Assembly (NCBI RefSeq): GCF_026341275.1
Contig: NZ_JAIFZO010000002.1
Coordinates: 2,271,264-2,335,263 of the forward strand
Reading direction: 5' to 3'
Source: Streptomyces ortus
GTDB taxonomy: Bacteria > Actinomycetota > Actinomycetes > Streptomycetales > Streptomycetaceae
DNA length: 64,000 bases
In this document: piece by piece, positions 1 to 8,822 of the stretch
How positions within the stretch are numbered: position 1 is the stretch's first letter
Layout of the letters: each line of letters starts with the position of its first letter
Position numbers and translations under genes: made by a program
Notes under the pieces: model-generated
The model's input: the letters and a program-made list of their open reading frames with translations, nothing else
Told to the model about the DNA's origin: nothing
Databases searched by the model: none

Positions 1-453
1 AATCGCGATGGGCGCTGCGGAGTCGATATTGATCGTGGCCCCTTCGTCCTCCTGCGGGGCGTCAGAGGAAGCGTCGACGGGGAGTACGACCAGCCTCGTG
101 TGTGGCCGAGGAAGCCGACCCAGGTCCAGGGGCGGATCGTGACGCAGGATGTCGACGACACGAACGAGCGTCTCGGGGATGCTGACGCTGCACGAGTCCC
201 CACGGTTCAGGTGTTGAGGACTCGGCTCGGTGCGAAACAGCGTGTACGACCACTCCCGCGAGCCAGGGTCGACAGGGAAGGCCACTTGCCCGTTCCATCG
301 GAACCGGGAGTGCGGATCGACCTGCTCCCAGGGCCACTCCACAGAGATGTAGGAGCCTCGAACATCGGCGACTCGCGCCCTCGCTGGGGAGCAACTCACC
401 CTCAGTACATCGCCCACCTGGTAGGCCGGTCGGCTGACCTCGCGCTTCACCAC
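1..453 (-). CDS. Unrecognised protein, C-terminus beyond window edge
   Basis: An open frame of 151 codons runs from a GTG at 453 off the left edge. The translation reads like a real protein: mixed composition, no stop, and a beta-rich stretch starting YQVGDVLRVSC followed by YISVEWPWEQVDPHSRF. I do not recognise a family. The GTG at 453 is preceded by GGGGA at a sensible distance; a second GTG follows directly at 450. The frame stays open upstream without an ATG, so an earlier non-ATG start is possible. It lies back to back with the DUF2637-like pseudogene and may be part of the same integrated element (inference). Confidence 0.55.
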   Translation of the reverse strand, partial: MVKREVSRPAYQVGDVLRVSCSPARARVADVRGSYISVEWPWEQVDPHSRFRWNGQVAFPVDPGSREWSYTLFRTEPSPQHLNRGDSCSVSIPETLVRVVDILRHDPPLDLGRLPRPHTRLVVLPVDASSDAPQEDEGATINIDSAAPIAI

Positions 454-605
454 GCTGTTCCCCACACGTCTGATCCGTGTCCGAAGGCTACCGCTGGTTG
501 TTGCCTTCTTCTTGCCCTGGGACTTGTCGGGGATCTTGGGGGCCTGCGTTTTTGCAGCTCCGGGGCCAGACCATAGGGATCTACGGTGTCCGGCACGCAA
601 GAGTG

Positions 606-1179
606 ATGCACCAATGTGCTGGGCCATGGTGCTGGTTCGTCATCGCCCTGGCCGCGTCCCTCGGGGCGAACATCGCCACCCCCGGACTGCTCGACCACGA
701 CCTCGACCTCGACCACGACCACGTGCCGGCCTGGCTGCGCATCCTGGTCGCGGGCCGGCCCGCGCTCGCCTTCCTCGGCGGAACGCTCCTCGCGCACTCG
801 GTGCCGAAAGCGGCGGAGGACGTGGGAGAGACCGCTGAAGACGACGCGGACCAGGAGGAGCGCGCCGAACCCGTCCCCGAACCGCCCACGCTACCGGCCG
901 CAGATCCGGCGCCCGTGCCGACGGCCGCGCTCACTCCACCTGCTTCTGCTCCTGCCCCGGCGGTGTCCGTCCCGGCCGCCCTGATCGAGCACGCCCGCAA
1001 GGTCGCCGCCGAGCACCGCACCCGTATCGGAGGGGCCATCGACACTCCGACTCTGCGCGCTCGCCTCGGCGTCCCCGCGCCCATGGCCGCACGTCGTACA
1101 GGACACTCAGCGCGAGGCCATCAGCCACATGGACCGGCTGCTCAAGCGGCGGCCGGTTGCGGGTGACCGTCCTCGTTGA
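606..1179 (+). pseudogene. Frameshifted DUF2637-like mobile-element protein
   Basis: The frame from 606 encodes a hydrophobic core beginning WCWFVIALAASLGANIAT, then an Ala/Pro-rich linker and a conserved-looking tail (AAEHRTRIGGAID, then LRARLGVP). This resembles the DUF2637 membrane/HTH proteins carried by Streptomyces conjugative and integrative elements. Near 1086-1090 the good reading jumps by one base: the original frame turns to Arg/His/Gly junk, while the next frame gives HVVQDTQREAISHMDRLLKR and stops at 1179. The N-terminal membrane helices usual in the family are also missing. I therefore read it as a truncated and frameshifted relic. Its position at the 3' end of a tRNA gene fits an integration scar. 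Confidence 0.55.
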
Positions 1180-1196
1180 TGTCAGAAGTGGATGTC

Positions 1197-1230
1197 AAAG
1201 GCCCCGGACCATGATCGGTCCGGGGCCTTT
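1197..1230 (-). terminator. Hairpin after tRNA-Arg
   Basis: A 14-bp perfect stem (AAAGGCCCCGGACC and its complement) with a 6-nt loop sits just beyond the 3' end of the tRNA. It can act in both directions and would also close the pseudogene side. Confidence 0.8.
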
Positions 1231-1234
1231 TGGC

Positions 1235-1310
1235 TGGTGCCCCCGGCAGGATTCGAACCTGCGACACCCGCTTTAGGAGAGCGGTGCTCTATCCCCTGAG
1301 CTACGAAGGC
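1235..1310 (-). tRNA. tRNA-Arg (anticodon CCT)
   Basis: The reverse strand folds as a full cloverleaf: acceptor GCCTTCG paired to CGGGGGC, a T arm with GGTTCGAATCC, and the seven-base anticodon loop CTCCTAA between CCGCT and AGCGG, giving anticodon CCT. The 3' CCA is encoded at 1235-1237. tRNA-Arg genes are common attachment sites for actinobacterial integrative elements, and element-like genes lie on its 3' side. Confidence 0.95.
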
Positions 1311-1507
1311 GGGGCTTGTGCGAGGCCTTGCGTGGGACTCGGTGATGAGTCGTGGCCAGGTCTCCCGGTCAAGCCCTGAGCGATCTGGATCGTTGCCGCG
1401 GTGGTGAGGTGCGGGGATCGCGCCACATGCCGCAGCGCCTGCCAGGGACGCTCGCACCACAGGGTACCGGATCGGGGTCCAGGCGGGCGGGTGAGGGGCC
1501 ACCCCCG
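1311..1507. other. Gap without a recognisable gene
   Basis: Frames here are short and compositionally poor. I see no RNA-like fold or repeat apart from what would be the tRNA promoter. Confidence 0.5.
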
Positions 1508-2305
1508 TCACCGCCAGTCCGGTGCTCCCGAAGTGGAGGGGAACGCGTTCTCGATCTTTGTGCGGGTCTCTCGCATTACCGCGATCACCCTGGCCTCGTG
1601 GGACTCGCTGAGGCGGGCCACCGGGACCGAGCAGCTGATGGCGTCCGTGGCCGGGGAGTCGTAGCGCAGGGCGAAGCCGAAGCCCGCGATGCCCGGCACC
1701 GTCTCCTCGCGGTCGACGGAGTGGCCTCGGGCGCGTACCTCCGCGAGGTCCGTGAGCAGGGTGGCCCTGGTGGTGTGCGTGTTCTCGGTGAGGGCGGGCA
1801 ACGGGTCCTCGGGGAGCGGTAGTTCGGTGTCGGGGCGTTCCGCGAGGAGGGCTTTGCCCAGCGCGCCCGCGTGGGCCGGGATCCGGCGGCCGACCCTGCT
1901 GATGGTCCGCAGGTACTCATGGGACTCGCGGGTCGCGAGGTAGACGACGTCCGGGCCGTCGAGCCGGGCCAGGTGGATCGTCTCGCCCAGCGCGTCCGAG
2001 GCCTGGTCCAGGTAGGGGCGTACCAGACGGACGTGCGGGTCGCTGTCGAGGTAGCTCGTGCCCGTGAACAGGGCGCGGATCCCGATGCCGTACAGGGAAC
2101 CCGTCGTGTCCGAACGCACCCAGCCGCAGTCGATGAGGGTCTGGAGCAGCTGGTACATGCTGCTGCGCGGTACGTCCAGCTCCTCGGCCAGTTCGTCCAG
2201 GCGTGCGGGGCGGTCGCCGCGGGCGGCGAGCAGTTCGAGCAACGCGACCGTGCGGCTCGCCGACTTCACCCCGCGTACTCCGCGGCCCCCACTGCTCTCC
2301 GGCAT
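1508..2305 (-). CDS. IclR-family regulator of glucarate operon
   Basis: 265 aa. The N-terminal winged helix (about residues 15-70, with LAEELDVPRSSMYQLLQTL) is followed by an IclR effector domain ending in SCSVPVARLSESHEARVIAV. The ATG at 2305 is chosen because the HTH starts 15-20 residues later; an upstream in-frame Met at 2377 would add a low-quality extension. It is divergent from kdgD, so it probably represses or activates the glucarate genes from the shared 120-bp gap, with a sugar-acid intermediate as ligand (inference from context). Confidence 0.85.
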   Translation of the reverse strand: MPESSGGRGVRGVKSASRTVALLELLAARGDRPARLDELAEELDVPRSSMYQLLQTLIDCGWVRSDTTGSLYGIGIRALFTGTSYLDSDPHVRLVRPYLDQASDALGETIHLARLDGPDVVYLATRESHEYLRTISRVGRRIPAHAGALGKALLAERPDTELPLPEDPLPALTENTHTTRATLLTDLAEVRARGHSVDREETVPGIAGFGFALRYDSPATDAISCSVPVARLSESHEARVIAVMRETRTKIENAFPSTSGAPDWR

Positions 2306-2425
2306 GGCCTCATCGTAAATCCGCGCCGCCGCACCCATTGACCGTGCCCGGTTCATCGACCTAGCCTCCGTTCTCATACGTGTACGTCATCTGCATATAG
2401 AGATGAGAGAGATCGGAGGTCGGGA
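2306..2425. promoter_or_regulatory. Shared iclR/kdgD control region
   Basis: This 120-bp divergent gap holds the kdgD ribosome binding site GGAGG (2415-2419) and an A/T-richer patch, CATACGTGTACGTCAT, at about 2375-2390. That patch is a plausible IclR binding site but not a clean palindrome. Confidence 0.45.
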
Positions 2426-3484
2426 ATGCGGTACAGCGCTGAGGTCGAGAGCGTGGTGCAGCGGCTGCGCGACGGTATGGCGGGCGGAGTGCTGTCCTTT
2501 CCTCTCACCAGCTTCCGTGACGACGGTGACGGCAACGGGGACGGCGATGGCAACGGGGACGGCGATGGCAATGGCGGCGGGCTCGATCTGGAGGCCTATC
2601 GGGCGTACCTGACCGCCCAGTTGGCCCCCGGGCCCGATGCCTCCGGGTCCGATGCCGCCGCGCCCCACGCCGCCGCCCCCGGCGCCGTCTTTCCCGCCTG
2701 CGGGACGGGAGAGTTCTTCTCGCTGGACGAGGACGAGTACCGCGCGGTCGTCGAGGCCACGGTCGACGTCGCCGACGGCCGCCTCCCGGTCGTCGCCGGC
2801 ATCGGATACGGCTGGGCGCAGGCCCTGCGCTTCGCGCGGATCGCGGAGGAGGCCGGCGCCGACGCCCTGCTCGTGATGCCGCACTACCTGGTCGGCGCCC
2901 CGCAGGACGGCCTGGTCGGGCAGCTGCGCCGGATCGCCGCCGGCACCCGGCTGCCGCTGATCGCGTACCAGCGCGGGCAGGTCGCCTTCACCGCGGACAC
3001 TCTGCGGCGTATCGCGGAGATCCCCACCGTCGTCGGCCTCAAGGACGGGCACAGCGACCTCGACCGGCTGCAGCGGCTCACGCTCGCCGCCCCCGACGGC
3101 TTCCTCTTCTTCAACGGTGCCTCCACCGCCGAGATCCAGGCGCGCGCGTACGCCACCGTCGGCGTCCCCGCCTACTCGTCGGCCGTCCACGCCTTCGCCC
3201 CCGAGATCGCGGGCGCCTTCTTCACCGCCCTGCGTGGGAACGACGAGGCCACGCTCACCACGCTCCTGCGCGACTTCTACATCCCGTTCGTCGAACTGCG
3301 CGACCGCGTGCCGGGATACGCCGTGTCCCTCGTCAAGGCCGCCGCCCGGCTGCGCGGCCTGCCGGTCGGACCCGTACGGGCCCCGCTCACCGATCCCGGC
3401 GCCGCCGACCTCGCCGAACTGGAGGCGATCCTCGACACCGGCCTCGCCCTCGTCCGAGCGCCGCGCCGACGCCTCGTCGCCTGA
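2426..3484 (+). CDS. kdgD: 5-dehydro-4-deoxyglucarate dehydratase
   Basis: 352 aa, DapA/NAL (class I aldolase-fold) family. It converts 5-keto-4-deoxy-D-glucarate to alpha-ketoglutarate semialdehyde, CO2 and water (EC 4.2.1.41). Visible signatures are FPLTSF near residue 25, the [10 protein letters not shown] loop near 90 (GTGEFF is typical of KDGDH), YQRGQ near 181, and the Schiff-base lysine in GLKDGHSD at about residue 206. Two insertions are unusual: an Asp/Gly/Asn tract at about 32-51 and an Ala/Pro stretch before the GTGEFF loop. It is first in an operon-like run with gntP and gudD. GGAGG lies 6 bases before the ATG. Confidence 0.88.
   Translation: MRYSAEVESVVQRLRDGMAGGVLSFPLTSFRDDGDGNGDGDGNGDGDGNGGGLDLEAYRAYLTAQLAPGPDASGSDAAAPHAAAPGAVFPACGTGEFFSLDEDEYRAVVEATVDVADGRLPVVAGIGYGWAQALRFARIAEEAGADALLVMPHYLVGAPQDGLVGQLRRIAAGTRLPLIAYQRGQVAFTADTLRRIAEIPTVVGLKDGHSDLDRLQRLTLAAPDGFLFFNGASTAEIQARAYATVGVPAYSSAVHAFAPEIAGAFFTALRGNDEATLTTLLRDFYIPFVELRDRVPGYAVSLVKAAARLRGLPVGPVRAPLTDPGAADLAELEAILDTGLALVRAPRRRLVA
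2521..2578 (+). repeat. 18-bp tandem repeat inside kdgD
   Basis: About two and a half copies of GGCAACGGGGACGGCGAT encode Gly-Asn-Gly-Asp-Gly-Asp units. The repeat keeps the frame and sits in the N-terminal loop before the first helix of the barrel. Confidence 0.8.
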
Positions 3485-3589
3485 CCCACCGCCCGACGCC
3501 TCATCGTCCGACCTACCGCCCGACGCGTCGTCGCCTGACGTACCGCCCGTTCCACCGCCTGACACACGGCCAGTTCAAAGGGGAACTGC

Positions 3590-4927
3590 ATGCCTCTGCT
3601 CGTAGTCGGGATCAGCGTTCTGGTGCTGCTGTTCCTGATGACCCGGATGAAACTCAACGGCTTCGCCGCGCTGCTGCTCGTGGCGGTGGGCGTCGCCCTG
3701 GTCCAGGGCATTCCCGTGGCCGACATCCCGGACGTCCTCTCGGAGGGCATCGGGGGCCAGATCGGCGACACCATGCTCGTCATCGGGCTCGGCGCCATGG
3801 TCGGCCGGGTGATGGGGGACTCCGGCGCCGCCCAGCGGATAGCCGTCCGGCTGCTGGACGCGTTCGGGCCGCGCTGGGTCCAGGTGGCGATGGTGGTCAC
3901 GTCCATGCTCATCGGCGTGACCATGTTCTACGAGGTCGCGTTCATCATCATCGTGCCGATCGCGTTCACGCTCGTCAGGGTCACCGGGGCGAAACTGCTG
4001 TGGGTCGGCCTGCCGATGTCGATCGCGCTGTCCACGATGCACAGCTTTCTGCCGCCGCACCCCGGCCCCACCGCCGTGGCCGCCACCTTCCACGCCTCCG
4101 TCGGACACACCCTGTTCTACGGCCTGTTCATCGCCGTCCCGGTGGGCGCGTTCATCGCCCTGCTGTGGCCGCGGCTGCCGTTCATCAGGGCCATGGACCC
4201 GGCCATCCCCAAGGGCCTGGTCACCGAGCGCGAGTTCGAGGACGGCGAGATGCCCGGCCTCGGCTGGTCGCTGTCCGTCGCGCTCTTCCCCGTCGTACTC
4301 ATCGCGGGCGCCGCGGTCGTCGACATGGCGGCCTCCGGGGACGGGCCCGTCCTGCACTTCGTCGCCTTCATCGGCTCGGCGCCGATCGCGCTCATGCTGA
4401 CCCTGCTCCTGGCGATCTGGGCCTTCGGCCCGCGCATCGGCCGCAGCCTGGCGGACGTCAACACGTCCTGCACCTCCGCCGCCCAGTCCATGGCGATGAT
4501 CCTGCTCGTCATCGGCGCGGGCGGCGCGTTCAAGAACGTCCTCGTCGAGGGCGGCATCTCCGACTACATCAAGGACGCCACCGACAGCTGGTCCATCTCG
4601 CCGATCATCCTGGCGTGGCTCATCGCGGTCATCCTCCGCATCGCGCTCGGCTCGGCGACCGTGGCCGTCGTCACCGCCTCGGGCGTGGTGCTGCCGCTCC
4701 TCGCGGGCAGCGGGATCCACCCCGAGATCATGGTGCTCGCCGTGTCCTGCGGCTCGATCGCCTTCTCCCACGTCAACGACCCGGGATTCTGGCTCTTCAA
4801 GGAGTACTTCAACCTTTCGGTCGTCGAGGCCATCAAGGTGCGTACCACCTATACGACCGTGCTCGCGGTCCTCGGCCTGGGCGGTGTGCTGGCGATGGAG
4901 TGGGTCCTCGACGTCCTCAGCCTCTGA
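3590..4927 (+). CDS. GntP-family sugar-acid:H+ symporter
   Basis: 445 aa, about 12 predicted membrane segments. N-terminal [20 protein letters not shown] and the central [13 protein letters not shown] are GntP signatures; the HPGP loop is conserved in gluconate permeases. Placed between two glucarate enzymes, it most likely imports D-glucarate or galactarate rather than gluconate (inference). AAGGGG lies 6 bases before the ATG. A 105-bp gap separates it from kdgD and holds imperfect direct repeats around CGCCTGAC. Confidence 0.88.
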   Translation: MPLLVVGISVLVLLFLMTRMKLNGFAALLLVAVGVALVQGIPVADIPDVLSEGIGGQIGDTMLVIGLGAMVGRVMGDSGAAQRIAVRLLDAFGPRWVQVAMVVTSMLIGVTMFYEVAFIIIVPIAFTLVRVTGAKLLWVGLPMSIALSTMHSFLPPHPGPTAVAATFHASVGHTLFYGLFIAVPVGAFIALLWPRLPFIRAMDPAIPKGLVTEREFEDGEMPGLGWSLSVALFPVVLIAGAAVVDMAASGDGPVLHFVAFIGSAPIALMLTLLLAIWAFGPRIGRSLADVNTSCTSAAQSMAMILLVIGAGGAFKNVLVEGGISDYIKDATDSWSISPIILAWLIAVILRIALGSATVAVVTASGVVLPLLAGSGIHPEIMVLAVSCGSIAFSHVNDPGFWLFKEYFNLSVVEAIKVRTTYTTVLAVLGLGGVLAMEWVLDVLSL

Positions 4928-4986
4928 GCCACCCCCAGGAAGGGCACCGCCCCCTCTCACTCCGCTCCGAAGGGTCTTCGATACGT

Positions 4987-6315
4987 ATGAGTCAGCCGAC
5001 CGTCACCGAGTTCGCCGTCTATCCCGTCGCCGGCCGCGACAGCATGGAGCTGAACCTCTCCGGCGCCCACGGCCCCTTCTTCACCCGCAACATCGTCGTC
5101 CTCAAGGACTCCGAGGGCCGTACGGGACTGGGGGAGGTGCCCGGCGGCGAGAAGATCACCCGGACACTGCGGGATGCCGAGTCCCTGGTCGTCGGTGCGA
5201 AGGTGGGCGACTACAAGCGGGTCCTGCGGGCGATCGGCGACCGCTTCGCCGACCGTGACGCGGGCGGCCGGGGAGCCCAGACCTTCGATCTGCGCACCAC
5301 CGTGCACGCCGTGACGGCCGTCGAGTCGGGGCTGCTGGACCTTCTGGGCCAGCACCTGGACGTACCGGTCGCGGCGCTGCTCGGGGACGGCCAACAGCGT
5401 TCGTCCGTACGGGTCCTGGGCTACCTCTTCTACGTCGGTGATCCCGGCCGGACCGATCTGGAGTACGTGCGGGAGCTCGACGCGGACGTCGACTGGTACC
5501 GCGTCCGGCACGAGGAGGCGCTCACGCCGGAGGCGATCGTGCGGCAGGCCGAGACGGCGTACGACCTCTACGGCTTCCGGGACTTCAAGCTGAAGGGCGG
5601 GGTCCTGGCGGGGGCGGAGGAGGTCGAGGCCGTACGGGCGCTCAAGGAGCGGTTTCCGCAGGCGCGGGTCACCCTGGATCCGAATGGGGCGTGGTCGCTG
5701 AGCGAGGCCGTCGAGCTGTGCAAACCGCTGGTCGGCACGCTCGCGTACGCCGAGGATCCTTGCGGGGCGGAGGGCGGGTACTCCGGGCGGGAGATCCTGG
5801 CGGAGTTCCGGCGTGCGACCGGGTTGCCGACGGCCACCAACATGATCGCCACGGACTGGCGGCAGATGACGCACGCGTTGGCGCTCCAGTCGGTGTCCAT
5901 TCCGCTGGCGGACCCGCACTTCTGGACGATGCAGGGGTCCGTGCGGGTGGCTCAGCTGTGCAACGCGATGGGGCTGACCTGGGGGTGTCACTCCAACAAC
6001 CACTTCGACATCTCGCTGGCGATGGTGACGCACTGCGGGGCGGCGGCGCCGGGGGAGTACAACGCGCTGGACACGCACTGGATCTGGCAGGAGGGGCTGG
6101 AACGGCTCACCGTCAGTCCGCCTCGCATCGTCGACGGGGAGATCGCGGTGCCGGATGCGCCGGGGCTGGGGGTGCGGGTGGACGTGGAGCGGTTGCTCGC
6201 GGCGCACGAGCTGTATGTGAAGGAGGCGTTGGGGGCGCGGGACGATGCGGTCGGGATGCGGTACCTGGTGCCGGACTGGCAGTTCGACGCGAAGCGGCCT
6301 GCTTTGGTGCGTTAG
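4987..6315 (+). CDS. gudD: D-glucarate dehydratase
   Basis: 442 aa, enolase superfamily. It dehydrates D-glucarate to 5-keto-4-deoxyglucarate (EC 4.2.1.40), the substrate of the kdgD product. Key residues fit: KLK at 201-203, metal ligands in DPNGAW (231), EDPCG (256) and TNMI (285), and the catalytic HSNNHFDIS around 335-342. The ATG at 4987 begins the family N-terminus (MSQPTVTEF). The frame is open far upstream but only because it crosses gntP. It is 60 bp behind gntP and probably last in the operon. No alpha-ketoglutarate semialdehyde dehydrogenase is nearby, so the last step must be encoded elsewhere. Confidence 0.92.
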   Translation: MSQPTVTEFAVYPVAGRDSMELNLSGAHGPFFTRNIVVLKDSEGRTGLGEVPGGEKITRTLRDAESLVVGAKVGDYKRVLRAIGDRFADRDAGGRGAQTFDLRTTVHAVTAVESGLLDLLGQHLDVPVAALLGDGQQRSSVRVLGYLFYVGDPGRTDLEYVRELDADVDWYRVRHEEALTPEAIVRQAETAYDLYGFRDFKLKGGVLAGAEEVEAVRALKERFPQARVTLDPNGAWSLSEAVELCKPLVGTLAYAEDPCGAEGGYSGREILAEFRRATGLPTATNMIATDWRQMTHALALQSVSIPLADPHFWTMQGSVRVAQLCNAMGLTWGCHSNNHFDISLAMVTHCGAAAPGEYNALDTHWIWQEGLERLTVSPPRIVDGEIAVPDAPGLGVRVDVERLLAAHELYVKEALGARDDAVGMRYLVPDWQFDAKRPALVR

Positions 6316-6350
6316 GGGTGTGGGCCGGCCCACGGTGGGTGGGGCTGAGT

Positions 6351-6479
6351 GCGCCGTTCCCCGCGCCCCTGGGGGGAGTGGGGGGCGCGAGGAACCGCGC
6401 AGCTAGCCGTCGCTGGGGCCGCGTCGTATCGCAGGGCCGCGCGCCTGTGGTTGTTCGCCAGGGGCGCGGGGAACGGCGC
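6351..6479. repeat. Intergenic GC-rich repeat, inverted pair
   Basis: GCGCCGTTCCCCGCGCCCCT at 6351-6370 and its reverse complement at 6460-6479 flank about 90 bp between the convergent ends of gudD and the oxidase. As RNA either strand can form a 20-bp stem, so it may terminate both genes. It belongs to the family seen at 11935, 13811, 18213 and 23344. Confidence 0.75.
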
Positions 6480-6488
6480 ACTCAGCCC

Positions 6489-8513
6489 TCACCGGGTCGC
6501 GCCCACCAAGTTCTCGCTCACGTCGGCCCCGCCGACGGACCCCCCGCTGGCGATCGGGATGCTGGACAGTACCTCCGCCGGCAGGTCGAACGCGTCGACC
6601 AGCGTCATCAGGTGCGGCGCAAGGTCCCCCAGCACCATGTCGACGGCCTTCGGCAGACCGCGTACGTGATCTGCCGTGAGGCGGCCCTCGGCCAGCAAGT
6701 CACCCGTGTGCGGACCGAGTTGGCGCAGCAGGAACAGCCGGCACAGGTTCCGCATCAGCTGGCCCGCCCGGGGATCCGCGGTCCGGGCGATCGCGGCCAG
6801 GAACGCGTCGGCCGCCCGGAGGCGGGCATGCGCGGAGACCATCTCCAGGGCCGCGTCCGAGGTCACGTTCCACCGGCCGACCGGGTCCCCCGAGGGACCC
6901 GCGCGCAGAGCGGCGCGCGCCCGGTCCTGCCAGATGTGCTCGACATCGGCCAGCAGGTCACGCAGGAAGCCAAGTTCGGTGATCTCCCGACCGGTGACGT
7001 CGGTAGAGCCGGTGGAACCGGTGGAGCCGGTGACGTCGGTAGAACCGGTAGAACCGGTAGAACCGGTAGAACCGGTAGAACCGGTAGAACCGGTAGAACC
7101 GGTAGAACCGGTAGAGCTGCTGAAGTCGCTGGAACCGGTGGCATCCGCTGAGTTGACGCCTTCGATGGCCGCATCGGATGCGTCAGCGCCCCCGGCGCCG
7201 CCCCGCCGTGGCACCTCGTGGCCGAAGATCATCTCGGACGCCGCCTTCACCCAGATCACCAGGTTGTCGCCCTCGGCGGTGATGCCGCCCTCGATGTTCA
7301 GGGGGAGGTCGGCGAGGCCGTTGGCCGGGAACAGCCCCTGTGCGCCGCAGCGTTCGCGGCACTCGGTCGTGATCGCCCGCGCCTGCCAGGTGATCCATCC
7401 CTTGGCCACGGCCACCTCACGCTCCACCTCCGCCCGCTCCTCCTCCGCGTGCGCGGCGAACCGGCTCACCGTCGACCGGTGCAGGAACGTCATCGCGTAC
7501 GCCGTCGCCAGCGCGTGCAGCAGCCGCCCGTGATGGCTGCGGTGGGCCGCCAGCGGAATGCGCTCGCCCGCCTTCGGACCGGCCAGCAGCCGGCTGTGGG
7601 CGTACCGCACCGCGATCGTCAGTGCCGCGCGGGACATCCCCAGCGTGCCGGCGCTCATGCACAGCTTGCCCATGGTGACGCGGTTGATGGAGCGCAGGAG
7701 CCGCTTGCGTCTGTTGCCGAGGCTGCTGGTCAGGGTCCCGTCGGTGGACAGCCGCCCGTGTTCGGCCTCCAGCAGCGCCTCGCGCGGCAGCCACACCTCG
7801 TCGAAGGAGGTGAGGCAGTGGTCCACCGGGGTGCCGGTGCGCTGCGGCAGCGGACGGACCCGTACGCCGGGCAGGTGGCCGCTCTCGTCGCTGAGCGGGG
7901 TCAGGAACAGGAACGTCCCCCGGTCCTCGCCGTCGACGAGGAGGCGGGCCGCGACCACGGCCGTCTTGGGCCCGCCGGTCAGGCTGGTGTTGGGCATGAA
8001 CTTCTGCGCGCCCTCGGTCGGCGTGGTCAGCCGGAAACCGCCCGTCCCCCGGTCGAACACCGCGACCGTCTCCATCGACGCCACGTCGTTGCCGTGCTCC
8101 AACTCCGTGCAGAGGAACGTTCCTGTGCTCTGCAGGGACGTAAAGGGGGAGAGGTCTCTGTCGCGGCCCCCGTCGTGGTCGAGGACGCTGCCGAGGAAGA
8201 GGTTGTAGTGGATGCTCGCGAGTGTGGTCAGCCCGCCGTCCACCGGCCCCGTCCACTCGTGCAGACCCGCGAGGCGGTACGGGTCGGCCGCCAGCTCCAC
8301 CGGGTCGCCCACCCGCTCGTTCAGCAGCCGCAGCCGCTCGTACGAGAGCGCCGTCCGCTCCTGCGGCGACAACTCCGCCCGGTAGGCGAACTCCCTGCCG
8401 CGGACGAGCCTGCGCCAGGCCCCGTGGACGCGCTCGCGGTCAGCGCCCTCGAAGAGGAGCCGGGCCAGTTCGTCGGCCACGGGGTGGGTCTTGGTGTGTG
8501 CGGGCACGGACAT
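6489..8513 (-). CDS. aco: Acyl-CoA oxidase, autoregulator biosynthesis
   Basis: 674 aa, acyl-CoA oxidase/dehydrogenase fold. Conserved patches include SLQSTGTFLCTELEHGNDVA (about residues 127-146), the loop TEGAQKFMPNTSLTGGP, and RCGAQGLFPANGLADL further on. Next to an AvaR1-like receptor and a P450 it matches the aco gene of the avenolide locus of S. avermitilis, where the enzyme helps build the butenolide side chain or ring (established for that locus; inference here). A Gly-Ser-Thr repeat separates the catalytic region from the C-terminal helical domain. The ATG at 8513 is chosen (MSVPAHTKTH). An ARE-like operator lies 50-75 bp upstream. Confidence 0.8.
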   Translation of the reverse strand: MSVPAHTKTHPVADELARLLFEGADRERVHGAWRRLVRGREFAYRAELSPQERTALSYERLRLLNERVGDPVELAADPYRLAGLHEWTGPVDGGLTTLASIHYNLFLGSVLDHDGGRDRDLSPFTSLQSTGTFLCTELEHGNDVASMETVAVFDRGTGGFRLTTPTEGAQKFMPNTSLTGGPKTAVVAARLLVDGEDRGTFLFLTPLSDESGHLPGVRVRPLPQRTGTPVDHCLTSFDEVWLPREALLEAEHGRLSTDGTLTSSLGNRRKRLLRSINRVTMGKLCMSAGTLGMSRAALTIAVRYAHSRLLAGPKAGERIPLAAHRSHHGRLLHALATAYAMTFLHRSTVSRFAAHAEEERAEVEREVAVAKGWITWQARAITTECRERCGAQGLFPANGLADLPLNIEGGITAEGDNLVIWVKAASEMIFGHEVPRRGGAGGADASDAAIEGVNSADATGSSDFSSSTGSTGSTGSTGSTGSTGSTGSTGSTDVTGSTGSTGSTDVTGREITELGFLRDLLADVEHIWQDRARAALRAGPSGDPVGRWNVTSDAALEMVSAHARLRAADAFLAAIARTADPRAGQLMRNLCRLFLLRQLGPHTGDLLAEGRLTADHVRGLPKAVDMVLGDLAPHLMTLVDAFDLPAEVLSSIPIASGGSVGGADVSENLVGATR
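7000..7118 (-). repeat. 9-bp coding minisatellite in aco
   Basis: Eight identical GGTAGAACC units in a row (7038-7109), flanked by degenerate copies, encode a Gly-Ser-Thr run of about 40 residues. Identical copies suggest recent expansion. The insertion falls in a probable linker. Confidence 0.9.
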
Positions 8514-8563
8514 CGAACTCCCCAGGGTGTGGGACTGGTCGGATGCGGACCACTGCGCCACAA

Positions 8564-8588
8564 AGATACGTACCAACCGGTTTTCTTT
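8564..8588. promoter_or_regulatory. ARE-like operator upstream of aco
   Basis: ATACGTACCAACCGGTTTTC centred on the palindrome AACCGGTT (8575-8582) closely resembles the autoregulatory elements bound by ScbR/ArpA/AvaR-type receptors. The site is 51-75 bp before the aco start, where a repressor could block the promoter. Confidence 0.75.
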
Positions 8589-8716
8589 TCAAGGTGGCCG
8601 GTGCGAGGTGGAGGGGATCAACCAGAAGCATCGGGAGTCCCGGAGGCGCCGATCGACGGCAACTCGTCGCCGTCGCAGCTCAGTACGGCGCGACGCGTTC
8701 GGGCCGGAGGAATCCT

Positions 8717-8742
8717 TGAGAAACCGTTCGGCTGGTTTTATT
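8717..8742. promoter_or_regulatory. ARE-like operator upstream of receptor gene
   Basis: GAAACCGTTCGGCTGGTTTT holds the inverted repeat AAACC/GGTTT with an 8-bp centre, followed by an A/T-rich TTTATTCTATG that could be the -10. It is about 80-105 bp upstream of the receptor start, as expected for autoregulation. Confidence 0.65.
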
Positions 8743-8822
8743 CTATGCCGCGAGGTCGTGGGCGTACGGTACGGACCTCTTGGTCTCTTTTCCCGGTGAG
8801 CGGGATGGTACGGAGGTTCCCC

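Noticed and set aside
4000..4986. N-terminal extension of glucarate dehydratase
   Set aside because: It overlaps gntP in another frame and is Arg/His-rich shadow sequence; the family start is at 4987.
7038..7109. ACCGGT repeats in aco as a cluster of receptor operators
   Set aside because: The 9-bp units are fully explained by in-frame Gly-Ser-Thr codons, and they lack the A/T flanks of the three real ARE candidates.
7218..8822. Long open plus-strand frame leading into the receptor gene
   Set aside because: It is the antisense of the oxidase; the receptor starts at a GTG with its own ribosome site at 8823.
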